Below, piece after piece: positions 37,306 through 46,249 of a stretch of 64,000 nucleotides of DNA. Position 1 is the first letter of the stretch. Every line of letters starts with the position of its first letter. This DNA comes from Sulfurimonas sp. (GTDB taxonomy: Bacteria; Campylobacterota; Campylobacteria; Campylobacterales; Sulfurimonadaceae), in NCBI RefSeq assembly GCF_028714975.1, contig NZ_JAQTLH010000002.1, positions 62,001 through 126,000 on the forward strand, in the 5' to 3' direction. The notes beneath the pieces are model-generated. The model did no database searches. It was not told where the DNA came from and saw only the letters and a program-made list of their open reading frames with translations. Position numbers and translations under genes: made by a program.

Positions 37306-38652
37306 ATGTCCAAAAAAAAGATTCTTTTTGAGTGCCAACACTGCGGATTAACAACTCCTAGATGGATGGGTAAGTGTACAAATTGCGGAGCTTGGGACTC
37401 TTTTGTTGAGTTAAATGAGCATCAGCAGGAAGTTGCAAAACAGACAAAATCAACTTCAGGCTCATCTACAAAAGCACAAAGCATTAATGATATAAAAGAG
37501 GAAGAGATTTTTAGGTTTAGTTCCGGAAATATAGAGTTAGATATGGTGCTTGGCGGCGGAGTGGTTCCCGGTTCACTGACTCTGATCGGCGGAAGTCCGG
37601 GTGTAGGAAAATCAACTCTGCTTTTAAAAGTAGGCGGCGATATAGCTTCTAGCGGACAGAATGTTCTTTATGTAAGCGGCGAGGAGTCAAGCGGACAGAT
37701 AAAACTTCGTGCAAATAGGCTAAAATCAAATCAAGATTCGCTTTATCTGCTTAGCGAAATAAGATTGGAGCAGGTTATTATTGAACTTGAACATCGTGCT
37801 TATGATTTTTTAATTATAGACTCAATCCAAACTATGTATTCTGAAAATATCTCATCGGCTCCCGGTTCCGTAACCCAAGTAAGACAGATTACATTTGAAC
37901 TTATGAGAATTGCAAAAGAGAGAAACATTGCTATTTTCATTATAGGACATATCACAAAAGAGGGTTCAATCGCGGGTCCAAGGGTTTTGGAACATATGGT
38001 AGATACGGTTCTCTATTTTGAGGGCGATTCTTCGCAAGAGCTTAGAATACTTAGAGGTTTTAAAAATCGTTTCGGACCTACTAGTGAAATAGGTGTTTTT
38101 GAGATGAGAAGTGACGGTTTGGTATCTGCAACGGATGTTGCATCGAGATTTTTTAACCGCAACTCAGAACAATCAGGCTCGGCTTTGACTGTTATTATGG
38201 AAGGCTCTCGTCCAATAATACTTGAGGTTCAGGCACTTGTCTCAGAATCTCATACGGCAAATTCAAAAAGACAAGCTACAGGATTTGATACAAATAGACT
38301 TAATATGCTCTTGGCACTCTTAGAGAGAAAACTTGAAATTCCTTTATCCGGATATGATGTATTTATTAATATTACCGGAGGAATTAAAATAAGTGAAACA
38401 TCTGCCGATTTAGCAGTTCTAGCGGCTATTATAAGTAGTTTTCGCAATCGTGCCATATCAAAACAGACTATTTTTATAGGTGAAGTTTCGCTGGTGGGAG
38501 ATGTAAGGGAAGTTTTTGGAATGGATGCAAGGCTTAAAGAGGCTAGTATGCAAAATATTTCAAAAGCGCTTGTTTCAAAAAAACCGTTAGAAAAATCGGC
38601 TATTAAAATATTTGTAGTAGACGAAGTTACAAAACTTTTAGAGTGGTACTGA
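37306..38652 (+). CDS. radA: DNA repair protein RadA
   Basis: The 448-residue protein has an N-terminal C4 zinc finger (CQHCGLTTPRWMGKCTNCGAW, split as CxxC...CxxC, about 10-29), Walker A GGSPGVGKST (about 96-105), the RadA KNRFG motif (about 246-250), and a Lon-like C-terminal region (about 285-448). RadA/Sms helps process recombination intermediates by branch migration. It is preceded by its own promoter and palindrome. Confidence 0.97.
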   Translation: MSKKKILFECQHCGLTTPRWMGKCTNCGAWDSFVELNEHQQEVAKQTKSTSGSSTKAQSINDIKEEEIFRFSSGNIELDMVLGGGVVPGSLTLIGGSPGVGKSTLLLKVGGDIASSGQNVLYVSGEESSGQIKLRANRLKSNQDSLYLLSEIRLEQVIIELEHRAYDFLIIDSIQTMYSENISSAPGSVTQVRQITFELMRIAKERNIAIFIIGHITKEGSIAGPRVLEHMVDTVLYFEGDSSQELRILRGFKNRFGPTSEIGVFEMRSDGLVSATDVASRFFNRNSEQSGSALTVIMEGSRPIILEVQALVSESHTANSKRQATGFDTNRLNMLLALLERKLEIPLSGYDVFINITGGIKISETSADLAVLAAIISSFRNRAISKQTIFIGEVSLVGDVREVFGMDARLKEASMQNISKALVSKKPLEKSAIKIFVVDEVTKLLEWY

Positions 38653-38657
38653 TTTTT

Positions 38658-38673
38658 GAGATATTTAAATCTC
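38658..38673 (+). terminator. Weak hairpin after radA
   Basis: GAGAT (38658-38662) and ATCTC (38669-38673) pair around a six-base loop, followed by TTTTATC. The stem is short, so this is a weak terminator candidate just after the radA stop. Confidence 0.35.
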
Positions 38674-38690
38674 TTTTATCGTATTAATAG

Positions 38691-38696
38691 TATAAT
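38691..38696 (+). promoter_or_regulatory. -10 box for the small protein at 38732
   Basis: TATAAT lies 35 bases before the ATG of the 85-residue protein gene. AAAGGAA (38718-38724) precedes that ATG as ribosome site. Confidence 0.4.
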
Positions 38697-38731
38697 CGCC
38701 CTATTTAAATATTTTTAAAGGAAACTGATAG

Positions 38732-38989
38732 ATGGATGCCAAAGTAAGAAGTGAAGAGAAATTTGTTAAATTATCAATAGCGTATGAAGGAAAAGAGGAA
38801 GGTGAATTGGTCTGCTCTACGATTGATAAAATTGTTTCTAAGTATGATATAAAACCTGAAATGTATACTTGCAATCTATCCAATAAAAAAGATGTAGTCG
38901 TCATCGAGTATCATGATGATGTTGAACGCGAAGCGGGTGATATATTTGAAGAGATTATAAAAACTTTAAATATAACTATTTGTGATTGA
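38732..38989 (+). CDS. Small acidic protein of unknown function
   Basis: An 85-residue protein with mixed strands and helices (FVKLSIAYEGKEEGELV, MYTCNLSNKKDVVVIEYHDD, IFEEIIKTLNITICD) and no membrane or signal segment. I recognise no family. It lies between radA and fliL on the same strand, has a clear AAAGGAA ribosome site and its own promoter-like box, so it is very likely a real gene. Two cysteines (in EMYTC and at the end, ICD) are worth noting. Confidence 0.7.
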   Translation: MDAKVRSEEKFVKLSIAYEGKEEGELVCSTIDKIVSKYDIKPEMYTCNLSNKKDVVVIEYHDDVEREAGDIFEEIIKTLNITICD

Positions 38990-39051
38990 TTATTACAAAA
39001 TAGTACTTATTAAATTTTGATATATTAATAAACCAAAATCAAGGAAGAATT

Positions 39052-39636
39052 ATGTCTGAGAAAGAGACTAAAGAAGAAGCTGGTACAGAAAAGAAAAAAT
39101 CCGGTAATACATTGATGTTAGTTATCATTGTTGTTTTATTGCTAATCATCATCGGTGGTGGATTGGTCGCATTTCTCTTATTGCATGGAGATGAAAAAGA
39201 TGCTGCGGCACATGGTGCGGCTCCTCAGGCTCACGAAAAAGCTGCACCCGCACCTGCACCGGCGGCACATGCACCTGCACCGGCAAAAGCTAAAGGTGAT
39301 GGAGATGAAATTGCTTCAAGAAAGTTAAGTGAAATTGGAGTTTTATATCCATTGGACACTTTTACCGTCAATTTAAAAAGTGATTCAGGGCGTCGTTATC
39401 TTAAGGCTACCGTTTCATTAGAATTAAAAGGTCCTGAGTTAAGTGTAGAGCTTGATAAAAAAACGGCAGTTATAAGAGATAGAATTATTAGAATTTTGAC
39501 ATCTAAGACATTAGAAGAGATTTCTTCTGCCAAAGGCAAACAAAAAGTAACTGAACAAATCGTTGAAGTTTTAAACTCTATGCTTGCTGATGGAAGTGTA
39601 AAAGGTATCTATTTTACAGAGTTTGTTATACAGTAG
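39052..39636 (+). CDS. fliL: Flagellar basal body protein FliL
   Basis: The 194-residue protein has a charged N-terminus, one membrane helix (about 21-46), an Ala/Pro/His-rich linker (about 55-82) and the FliL periplasmic domain (FTVNLKSDSGRRYLKATVSLE, LTSKTLEEISSAKGKQKVTEQI, ending VKGIYFTEFVIQ). FliL supports stator function around the flagellar motor. It ends directly at the acpS start, an arrangement also seen in other Campylobacterota. Confidence 0.95.
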   Translation: MSEKETKEEAGTEKKKSGNTLMLVIIVVLLLIIIGGGLVAFLLLHGDEKDAAAHGAAPQAHEKAAPAPAPAAHAPAPAKAKGDGDEIASRKLSEIGVLYPLDTFTVNLKSDSGRRYLKATVSLELKGPELSVELDKKTAVIRDRIIRILTSKTLEEISSAKGKQKVTEQIVEVLNSMLADGSVKGIYFTEFVIQ

Positions 39637-40011
39637 ATGATTGGTATAGATCTTATAAAAACATCTCGTATGAGTCGCTTTATGGAGCGATTCGGAGATA
39701 AAGCCCTTTATAGATTTTTATCTAAAGATGAAGTGTCACTCGTTAAAAACTACAAAACAGCTTCCGGATTTTGGGCGGCAAAAGAGGCTTGTTCAAAAGC
39801 TCTTGGTGTCGGTATCGGTTCAGAGTGCAGCTTTCATGATATAGTTATATACAAAACAAAAAGCGGCGCACCGAAACTAAAATTATCAGAGAAGCTTTTA
39901 AATAACTTTAATATTTTAGATTTAAGCATCTCTATTACCCATGACGGCGAGTATGCGATAGCAGTAGTAGCTATAGAATCAGCCCCCGCCGACAAAATCC
40001 AACAACTCTAA
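39637..40011 (+). CDS. acpS: Holo-[acyl-carrier-protein] synthase
   Basis: The 124-residue enzyme starts MIGIDLIKTSRM, with a metal-binding Asp in the G-I-D motif, and carries the catalytic FWAAKEACSKALGVGIG (about 45-61) and the ISITHDGEYAIAVV end. It attaches phosphopantetheine to acyl carrier protein. It abuts the fliL stop with no gap. Its last 33 bases overlap the opposite-strand thiS gene. Confidence 0.95.
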   Translation: MIGIDLIKTSRMSRFMERFGDKALYRFLSKDEVSLVKNYKTASGFWAAKEACSKALGVGIGSECSFHDIVIYKTKSGAPKLKLSEKLLNNFNILDLSISITHDGEYAIAVVAIESAPADKIQQL

Positions 40012-40179
40012 CTTGTCCATCTCTTTTAAAGAGTAAGTTGCCCAATTTCCTTGTTTGACTATCTCCATATTTACGGCTGCTGCCATTACCTTGCCTGTTA
40101 AACCCAACTCTTCTAAAAGATGCTCAAGGGTAATATTCTCGTTAAACTCTTTTGTTTCGCCGTTAATTATAAGTTTCAT
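39979..40179 (-). CDS. thiS: Sulfur carrier protein ThiS
   Basis: The 66-residue ubiquitin-like protein starts MKLIINGETKEFNENITL and ends DKLELLDFVGGG, with the C-terminal Gly-Gly that is adenylated and thiocarboxylated in thiamine thiazole synthesis. It is encoded alone, with no other thi gene in the window. Its 3' end overlaps acpS on the opposite strand by 33 bases, so both coding ends constrain the same DNA. Confidence 0.92.
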   Translation of the reverse strand: MKLIINGETKEFNENITLEHLLEELGLTGKVMAAAVNMEIVKQGNWATYSLKEMDKLELLDFVGGG

Positions 40180-40224
40180 TCTTTCTCTTTTTATAAGTTT
40201 AAAATCTTGATTAAAGTTAGGTTG

Positions 40225-41121
40225 TTAATTATACAAATCCTCACTCTCGTTTATCTGTGAATCATCGTAAGGATCCATATGTATAAGAACGTGTACTTTT
40301 TTTTCTTTAAAAAGTTGTTTTAACTTTGCTTCTAACTTATCTGAAATCAGATGCGCGTCATATAGCGATATGCTGACATTAAAAACAATATGTACGGATA
40401 TAAAAATATGCGAGCCTGACTCTCTTGTTTGTAGATGATGATAGTTTGTCGTCTCTTTTTGACTCTCAATAACATCCGTAATTTTTTTAATGTCACTTTC
40501 ACAGAGTGCGGCATCAAGAAGCATCAGAATACCCTCTTTAATAATAGGTATTGCCGAGTAGATCATATATATGCCGATACCAATACCAAGAATTGAATCA
40601 ATTAAATCTTCACCGGTTAATGAAACAAGACCAAGTGCTAAAAGAACCGCACCGTTTGAAAAGATATCGGTTTTATAGTGGAGCGCATCAGCTTTAATGA
40701 CCATATTACCTGTTTTTTTAGCAACTTTGTTTAGGAACAGAACCAGTATAGATGTTATTAATATAGAAGCTAACATTACAAAAATAGATACACCCATAAA
40801 TTCCATCTCTCGCGGATGGGCTATTTTTATAAGTGCTTCATAAAGTATAAAAAGTGCCGAGAGCGATATTATAGTGCCTTCTATAACCGCTGCTAGAGGT
40901 TCTATCTTACTTCTTCCATGGTGAAATTTATCATCAGGATCTTTTTCAGAATTATGCAGCGCAAAGTAGTTAAAAAGAGAGACTGTTAAATCGAGCAAGG
41001 AGTCTATGGCTGATGCTAAAACAGCGATAGAACCGCTTAAAATACCAACAGTCATTTTCATAATAACAAGCAGTGTAGCTACGGATGTAGATATTACGGT
41101 CGCTTTTTTTTCTAATCTCAT
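40225..41121 (-). CDS. Cation diffusion facilitator family metal transporter
   Basis: The 298-residue protein has an N-terminal membrane domain with metal-site motifs AIDSLLDL (D-x3-D) and DALHYKTDI (H-x3-D), the conserved HHGRSKIEPL loop, and a C-terminal cytoplasmic ferredoxin-like domain (about 205-290, HHLQTRESGSHIFISVHI). These fit the FieF-like group exporting Zn, Fe or Mn by proton antiport. The metal cannot be fixed from sequence. It stands alone on the minus strand. Confidence 0.93.
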   Translation of the reverse strand: MRLEKKATVISTSVATLLVIMKMTVGILSGSIAVLASAIDSLLDLTVSLFNYFALHNSEKDPDDKFHHGRSKIEPLAAVIEGTIISLSALFILYEALIKIAHPREMEFMGVSIFVMLASILITSILVLFLNKVAKKTGNMVIKADALHYKTDIFSNGAVLLALGLVSLTGEDLIDSILGIGIGIYMIYSAIPIIKEGILMLLDAALCESDIKKITDVIESQKETTNYHHLQTRESGSHIFISVHIVFNVSISLYDAHLISDKLEAKLKQLFKEKKVHVLIHMDPYDDSQINESEDLYN

Positions 41122-41214
41122 TTTTAGTCCTGTATGTTTTAAGGTACAATTATAGTAAAATTAATATTAAAATTATAGATTATGGTAATTATGATGAATA
41201 GGGCGGTTGTGTAA

Positions 41215-42111
41215 ATGAATTTACAAGAGTTGAGAAATCAAAGAGAGAAGTGGATGAGATGGAAAAATATAGCTCCGCTTAGAGAGGCACTTGATAGTTT
41301 ACAAGACGGTTCTTGGGAAGTGAAACTCGGTGATGCCGTTACAATTAGCGGTGAGATTAATGACCCTTTATATGTAGAGAGTGTAGCTAGAATGATGATG
41401 CCTTGGAGAAAAGGTCCGTTTGAGCTTTTTGACACGTATATAGACTCCGAATGGAGAAGCAATATAAAATACAACCTTTTGCGAAAACATTTTAATTTAA
41501 AAGATAAAAGAGTTGCCGATATAGGATGTAACAACGGATACTATCTTTTTAGGATGCAAGAAGATTCTCCTAAATCCCTTGTCGGTTTTGATCCGTCGCC
41601 CTTATATAAAACACAATTTGATTTTATAAATCATTTTGTAAAGAGCGATATTGTTTATGAACTTTTGGGTGTTGAGCATTTGGAATTTTATGAGGAAAAG
41701 TTTGATACCATCTTTTGTTTGGGTGTTCTTTATCATAGAAGTGATCCCATCGGAATGTTAAAATCTCTTTATAAGGGGCTTGACAATGAGGGTGAAGTAA
41801 TATTGGACACTTTTTATATTGATAGTGATGATGAGATGTGTTTGTGTCCCGAGTCGTCATACTCCAAGATACCCAATATCTATTTTGTACCGACTATAAA
41901 AGCTTTGAGAAATTGGTGTTTAAGAGCGGGGTTTGATAGTTTTGAGGTTTTAGAAACTTCTACTACGGATAGTAATGAGCAAAGAAAAACTTCTTGGATT
42001 GAGGGGCAGTCGCTAGAGGATTTTTTAGATAAAAACGACAATACTAAAACGGTTGAAGGTTATCCGGCACCTGCTAGAGTATATGTAAAATTGATTAAGG
42101 ATAAGAGATAA
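41215..42111 (+). CDS. cmoB: tRNA U34 carboxymethyltransferase CmoB
   Basis: The 298-residue protein matches CmoB: an N-terminal region with [23 protein letters not shown], then a SAM motif [15 protein letters not shown] (about 100-114), [11 protein letters not shown]-type core and GWCLRAGF-like end. It carboxymethylates 5-hydroxyuridine at tRNA position 34 using carboxy-SAM. It is slightly shorter than the E. coli protein (323), as is common in this phylum. Its stop overlaps the next start by TAATG. Confidence 0.94.
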   Translation: MNLQELRNQREKWMRWKNIAPLREALDSLQDGSWEVKLGDAVTISGEINDPLYVESVARMMMPWRKGPFELFDTYIDSEWRSNIKYNLLRKHFNLKDKRVADIGCNNGYYLFRMQEDSPKSLVGFDPSPLYKTQFDFINHFVKSDIVYELLGVEHLEFYEEKFDTIFCLGVLYHRSDPIGMLKSLYKGLDNEGEVILDTFYIDSDDEMCLCPESSYSKIPNIYFVPTIKALRNWCLRAGFDSFEVLETSTTDSNEQRKTSWIEGQSLEDFLDKNDNTKTVEGYPAPARVYVKLIKDKR

Positions 42112-42599
42112 TGGGTAATGCAGAAGATCTTTTTGAAGATGATGAAGGGTTAGATATAGATGGATATAAAAACAAAGATGATGTTATATTAAAAACGCAT
42201 GAGAGAATAAATCAAGATTTATGCGGAGAGATAGAGAAACTAGAAACAGGGTATATAGAATTAAAATTGGTAACAAATCATGACATGATTGCCGATTCTA
42301 AAAATCTGATACACGGCGGATTTATTTTCAGTGCCGCCGATTATGCCGCTATGGCTGCCGTTAATGAAAAAAATGTTGTTTTAGTGGCAAGTGACTGTCA
42401 GTTTTTATCACCAGTAAAATTTGGCGATATAGTAAACTTTGTCGCTAAAGTCCGTCATAAAGAGGGTAGAAAAAGAAATGTGCATGTAACGGGACATGTA
42501 TTAGAGATAAAAGTTTTTGAGGGCGAGTTTAAAACTGTCGTAACTGATAGACATGTTTTAAAGTTAAGGTTGACCGATACGGAAGATGACGATGAATAG
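42111..42599 (+). CDS. Hotdog-fold thioesterase-like protein (PaaI family)
   Basis: The 162-residue protein has an acidic N-terminal tail (about 1-30) and a hotdog domain: LVTNHDMIADSKNLIHGGFIFSAADYAAM with the G-G active-site region (about 65-85) and VASDCQFLSPVKFGDIVNF. Members hydrolyse acyl-CoA or related thioesters; the substrate here is unknown. It is translationally coupled to cmoB by a one-base overlap. The acidic ends on both sides are unusual. Confidence 0.85.
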   Translation: MGNAEDLFEDDEGLDIDGYKNKDDVILKTHERINQDLCGEIEKLETGYIELKLVTNHDMIADSKNLIHGGFIFSAADYAAMAAVNEKNVVLVASDCQFLSPVKFGDIVNFVAKVRHKEGRKRNVHVTGHVLEIKVFEGEFKTVVTDRHVLKLRLTDTEDDDE

Positions 42600-42606
42600 G
42601 TAATCA

Positions 42607-43200
42607 TTAAAGATTTCCTATCCAATAATCACTATACTGTTGCTCCTGTCTGATAGTCGTAGTTCCTCCGTGCCCCGGATATATAGTTTTATCGTATGGA
42701 ATTTTCTTAAATTGTTCAAGAGACTCTCTCATCTGCTTTGGAGAAGAGTATGGAAAATCTGTGCGCCCGATAGAGCGTTCAAAAATGAAATCACCGCTAA
42801 ACATCGCATCTTCAATTTCTATCGTTGAACATCCGGGAGTGTGTCCGGGAAAGTGAGTAAATTTAACTTTAACTCCTCCAAAATCAAGCTCTTGATTGGG
42901 TTCCACTTCTACATCAGGTTTTGACGGCGGTAAATCTGGCATCCATGAGCTGCTTGAGAGTAACATTGTGTCCTCTTTTGGGGTGTAGAGCGGAATTTTT
43001 AGTTTCTCTTGTAATTCGGCATTGCTCCAAACATGGTCAAAATGACCGTGTGTATTTAAAATTGCAACCGGATTTTTAACATTATCCATAACCCATTTTG
43101 TAGCACCCATTCCCGGATCTATTATAAAATCTTTTCCATTAACCGTTACTATGTAGCAGTTTGTTTGATATTCACCCATAGGTTTTACTTTTATATTCAT
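42607..43200 (-). CDS. MBL-fold metallo-hydrolase (glyoxalase II-like)
   Basis: About 197 residues with the metal-site motif THGHFDHVW (about 57-65), HFPGHTPGCSTIE (about 119-131), GDFIFERSIGRTD and a terminal HGG. This is the metallo-beta-lactamase fold used by glyoxalase II-type hydrolases. I choose ATG 43200 (MNIKVKPMG), since the earlier ATG 43242 adds a segment across the divergent promoter. In Campylobacter a similar gene also flanks nadE. Confidence 0.9.
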   Translation of the reverse strand: MNIKVKPMGEYQTNCYIVTVNGKDFIIDPGMGATKWVMDNVKNPVAILNTHGHFDHVWSNAELQEKLKIPLYTPKEDTMLLSSSSWMPDLPPSKPDVEVEPNQELDFGGVKVKFTHFPGHTPGCSTIEIEDAMFSGDFIFERSIGRTDFPYSSPKQMRESLEQFKKIPYDKTIYPGHGGTTTIRQEQQYSDYWIGNL

Positions 43201-43249
43201 ATGTAATGCTCTTTTTCGCAAAATTATAACATTGGTTACCAAAATTTGA

Positions 43250-43255
43250 TATAAT
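43250..43255 (+). promoter_or_regulatory. -10 box of the nadE promoter
   Basis: TATAAT lies about 50 bases before the nadE start. A short palindrome TGCCC-TT-GGGCA (43267-43278) follows within the leader. The region separates two divergent genes. Confidence 0.4.
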
Positions 43256-43303
43256 AATTTTTCTTATGCCCTTGGGCACTTCGAAGTTTCTCAAAGGTTT
43301 ATG

Positions 43304-44110
43304 ATGAAAAAGTATGAGCAAATAACAGAGTATTTGTGCTATTTTTTAAATGATGAAGTTCGCAAAACAGGATTGGGTAATGTTGTGCTTGGTCTGAGCG
43401 GCGGGATAGATTCTGCCGTTGTAGCCGTGCTCGCTCATAGAGTGTTTAAAGATAATCTCTTGTGCGTAAAAATGCCCTCACACTACTCTTCGCAAAATTC
43501 TCTTGATGATGCCGATGAGCTTTGTCGTGATTTTGGATTAAATGTCATCACGGCTTCAATTGAACCTATGCTAAGAGCTTATGAAGAGTTAAATCCCGAT
43601 ATGGATAATCTTAGACGCGGAAATATCTCTGCACGGCTTAGAATGGCTACTATTTTTGACATTTCGGCAAAACAGAGAGCTTTGGTTTTGGGTACCAGCA
43701 ATAAAAGTGAATTGATGCTCGGTTACGGAACGCTTTACGGAGATTTGGCGAGTGCGTTAAACCCGATAGGCGATTTGTATAAGAGTGAAATTTATGAGTT
43801 GGCGGAGTATTTGGGTGTCTCAAAAGCTATTATAAAAAAAGCTCCTTCTGCCGATTTGTGGCATGGACAGAGCGATGAGGCTGATTTGGGGTATAGTTAT
43901 GCCCGACTTGATGAAGCGCTTAAGCTTTATGTTGAAGAGAGACTCACTAAAGAAGATATAATTAAAAGAGGATGTGATAAAGATATGCTGGAAATGATTA
44001 TAGAGCGGATTTTTCGCAATCAGTTTAAGAGAAAAATGCCGCTTATCGCAAAACTGACCTCAAGAACTATAAACCACGATTTTAACTATCCAAGAGATAT
44101 AACACTATAA
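43304..44110 (+). CDS. nadE: NAD+ synthetase (ammonia-dependent type)
   Basis: About 268 residues with a P-loop-like LGLSGGIDSAVVA (about 29-41), RLRMATIFDISA, LGTSNKSELMLGYGT and DLWHGQSDEADLG, the NadE family motifs. It makes NAD from deamido-NAD. There is no glutaminase domain, so it uses ammonia. Two ATG codons occur at 43301 and 43304; AAAGG lies six bases before the second, which I prefer. Confidence 0.95.
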   Translation: MKKYEQITEYLCYFLNDEVRKTGLGNVVLGLSGGIDSAVVAVLAHRVFKDNLLCVKMPSHYSSQNSLDDADELCRDFGLNVITASIEPMLRAYEELNPDMDNLRRGNISARLRMATIFDISAKQRALVLGTSNKSELMLGYGTLYGDLASALNPIGDLYKSEIYELAEYLGVSKAIIKKAPSADLWHGQSDEADLGYSYARLDEALKLYVEERLTKEDIIKRGCDKDMLEMIIERIFRNQFKRKMPLIAKLTSRTINHDFNYPRDITL

Positions 44111-44120
44111 GGAGCAAGGG

Positions 44121-45242
44121 ATGAAAATTGCATTTTGTAAATATGAAAGCAGCAGAGAGGCACACTCAAATGTTAGTGATGTTTTAGACGGTGAAGAGAT
44201 AAATCAGGTAGCGGAGCTAGAAGAGGAGTTTGCCGCATATATCGGTGCAGATTATGCACAAGCTACTTCACATGGAACATCGGCGCTTCATTTGGCTATG
44301 TTAGCGCTTGATTTAAAACGCGGTGATAAAGTAGTTTGTTCCGTAAATGCACATCCGAATGTTCCCGAAGTCGTCCGCCACTTTGACGCAGAGCCTGTTT
44401 TTATAGATATAGATTCGCAAACTTACAATATAAATCTTGATAAACTAGAGGCATATCTGGAAGATAACAAGGCTAAAAAACTAAAAGCCGTTATTGTTAC
44501 GCATATAGCAGGACAGTGTGTTGACTTGGATAGACTTTATAGAATGGCGACCATTTATGATGTAAAAATCGTAGAAGATGCGAGCGAAGCATTAGGGGCT
44601 ACATACAAAGGTGACAAAATAGGCTCGACAGGAGCGGATATAACATGTTTTAACTTTTCGTCTCATCTGAAAAAAGATGTTTGTAACGGCGGTATGATTG
44701 TTTCAAACTCACAAGAGATTATGGAGCGTGCAAAACTTTTAAGTTCTCACGGAATGAAGAGAGACGAGGATTCTTTGGAGTACATATATGATGTAGTCGA
44801 TATAGGGTTTGATTATTCGATGAGTCAGTTGGATGCGGCGTACATAAGAGCGCAAATTAAAGAGCAGGATAACAATCTTGTAAGAGTAAAAGAGATAGCT
44901 GAGATGTATAACAAAGCTCTTGCAGGAGTAAATCATATAACTATACCTAAGCCGATTAGCGATGAACATCCTTACTCTCTTTATATTATAAAAGTAGATA
45001 AAAATAGAGACTCTTTTGCACTGGAGCTAAAAAAACATGGTGTTGAGGTCGGAGTTCACTATATACCTCTTCACTTTTTATCGTACTATAAACACAAATA
45101 TTCGCTAAAAGTAAATAATTTTCCGGTTGCGCTTACAACTTATCAGCAGGTAATGTCGCTTCCGATTTATCCTAGAATGCAAGATAAAGAAGTGCAGTAT
45201 GTTATAGATAAAATCAAATCCGTAGCATCGACTAGGGTATAA
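44121..45242 (+). CDS. DegT/DnrJ/EryC1/StrS-family PLP-dependent aminotransferase
   Basis: The 373-residue protein has the sugar aminotransferase fold: SHGTSALHLAMLAL (about 49-62), VIVTHIAGQCVDLDRL, EDASEALGATY with the PLP Asp, and the lysine region FNFSSHLKKDVCNGG (about 184-198), where K is the PLP lysine. Members aminate keto sugars for surface polysaccharides. The usual start FxxP is not seen; it begins KIAFCKYESSREAHSN. It sits between nadE and lpxK and follows nadE by ten bases (ATAAGGAG ribosome site). Confidence 0.88.
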   Translation: MKIAFCKYESSREAHSNVSDVLDGEEINQVAELEEEFAAYIGADYAQATSHGTSALHLAMLALDLKRGDKVVCSVNAHPNVPEVVRHFDAEPVFIDIDSQTYNINLDKLEAYLEDNKAKKLKAVIVTHIAGQCVDLDRLYRMATIYDVKIVEDASEALGATYKGDKIGSTGADITCFNFSSHLKKDVCNGGMIVSNSQEIMERAKLLSSHGMKRDEDSLEYIYDVVDIGFDYSMSQLDAAYIRAQIKEQDNNLVRVKEIAEMYNKALAGVNHITIPKPISDEHPYSLYIIKVDKNRDSFALELKKHGVEVGVHYIPLHFLSYYKHKYSLKVNNFPVALTTYQQVMSLPIYPRMQDKEVQYVIDKIKSVASTRV

Positions 45243-45260
45243 GTTTATGTTAGATAATCT

Positions 45261-45329
45261 GCCGCTTTATGCGGCTAGCTTCAGTGCCAAAGCGGCTAGC
45301 GTAGCATTGACGGACTTGTTCGTTAATGC
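45261..45329 (+). repeat. Intergenic double-hairpin repeat, copy B (shared with 49056-49124)
   Basis: Hairpin 1 (GCCGC 45261-45265 with GCGGC 45271-45275), a 24-base segment identical to copy A (45283-45306, beginning AGTGCCAAAGC), and hairpin 2 (GCATT 45304-45308 with AATGC 45325-45329). It fills most of the gap between the aminotransferase and lpxK genes and reaches over the first possible lpxK ATG. Confidence 0.65.
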
Positions 45330-46249
45330 GTAAGATGGTAGTCTTTTGGGTTGAAGAGTATTTCTACAACCCAAATTTCGTTCAAAAAATTATCTCTCTT
45401 TTGCTTCTGCCTCTTAGTTTTATTTACTGTTTTATTATGTATATGCGATTTAAAAGCAAAAAACCGCAGGATTTCGGCGTTGATATCATCAGCATCGGAA
45501 ATCTTAGTGTCGGAGGAAGCGGTAAAACGCCGCTTGTAACCGCTCTTGCATCAAGATATGAAAATGCGGCGGTAGTTCTTCGCGGATACGGACGAGAGAG
45601 CCGCGGACTTTTTGTGGTAAGTGACGGAGAAAAAATATTAATCGATGTAAGTACTAGCGGTGATGAGGCTATGATATACGCAAAAAAAGTGCCAAATGCC
45701 ATAGTTATAGTAAGCGAAGATAGAAAAAAAGGTATTATAAAAGCCAAAGAGATGGGTGCAAAAATTATATTTTTAGATGACGCCTACTCAAAGCACGATA
45801 TAAAAAAGCTTGACATTCTCATAGATGTACAAAGTAAAAATTCATCTTGTCTGCCATCAGGAGCTTTTAGGGAGAGACTTTGGAAAGAAAAAGAGGCTGT
45901 TGTCGTAAAAGAGGGGATTGATTTTAAAAGAGTAGTTGAACTTAAAAATAAAAGTGATAAAATGTCGCTTGTAACTGCCATAGCAAGACCGCAGCGCCTT
46001 GATGGTTATTTGCCTCAAGTTGTGAGTAAAAATTACTTTGAGGACCATCACTCGTTTACAAAAGATGAGATTTCCAAGATTATTCAAAGAGACAAGGCAA
46101 GCTCAATTTTGGTTACTTACAAAGATTTTGTAAAATTAGAGCAGTTTGATTTACCGCTTTCACTACTTGATTTACATGTGGAAGTTAATGAAAATATTTT
46201 TAAAATAATAGATAATTATAGAGGAAACAGTAATGCAAAAAAAGATTGA
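45326..46249 (+). CDS. lpxK: Tetraacyldisaccharide 4'-kinase
   Basis: The 307-residue protein has an N-terminal membrane segment (about 22-42) and a P-loop SVGGSGKTPL (about 60-69), with FLDDAYSKHD and ITAIARPQR, as in LpxK, which phosphorylates lipid A precursor. Two starts are possible, ATG 45326 and ATG 45335; the first lies in hairpin 2 of the repeat just upstream. The gene ends by overlapping argB by 17 bases. lpxK next to nadE and a metallo-hydrolase gene is also seen in Campylobacter. Confidence 0.93.
   Translation: MRKMVVFWVEEYFYNPNFVQKIISLLLLPLSFIYCFIMYMRFKSKKPQDFGVDIISIGNLSVGGSGKTPLVTALASRYENAAVVLRGYGRESRGLFVVSDGEKILIDVSTSGDEAMIYAKKVPNAIVIVSEDRKKGIIKAKEMGAKIIFLDDAYSKHDIKKLDILIDVQSKNSSCLPSGAFRERLWKEKEAVVVKEGIDFKRVVELKNKSDKMSLVTAIARPQRLDGYLPQVVSKNYFEDHHSFTKDEISKIIQRDKASSILVTYKDFVKLEQFDLPLSLLDLHVEVNENIFKIIDNYRGNSNAKKD

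Noticed and set aside
43201-43242. N-terminal extension of the metallo-hydrolase gene
   Set aside because: It is basic and not part of the fold, and reaches into the divergent promoter region; MNIKVKPMG is a better start.
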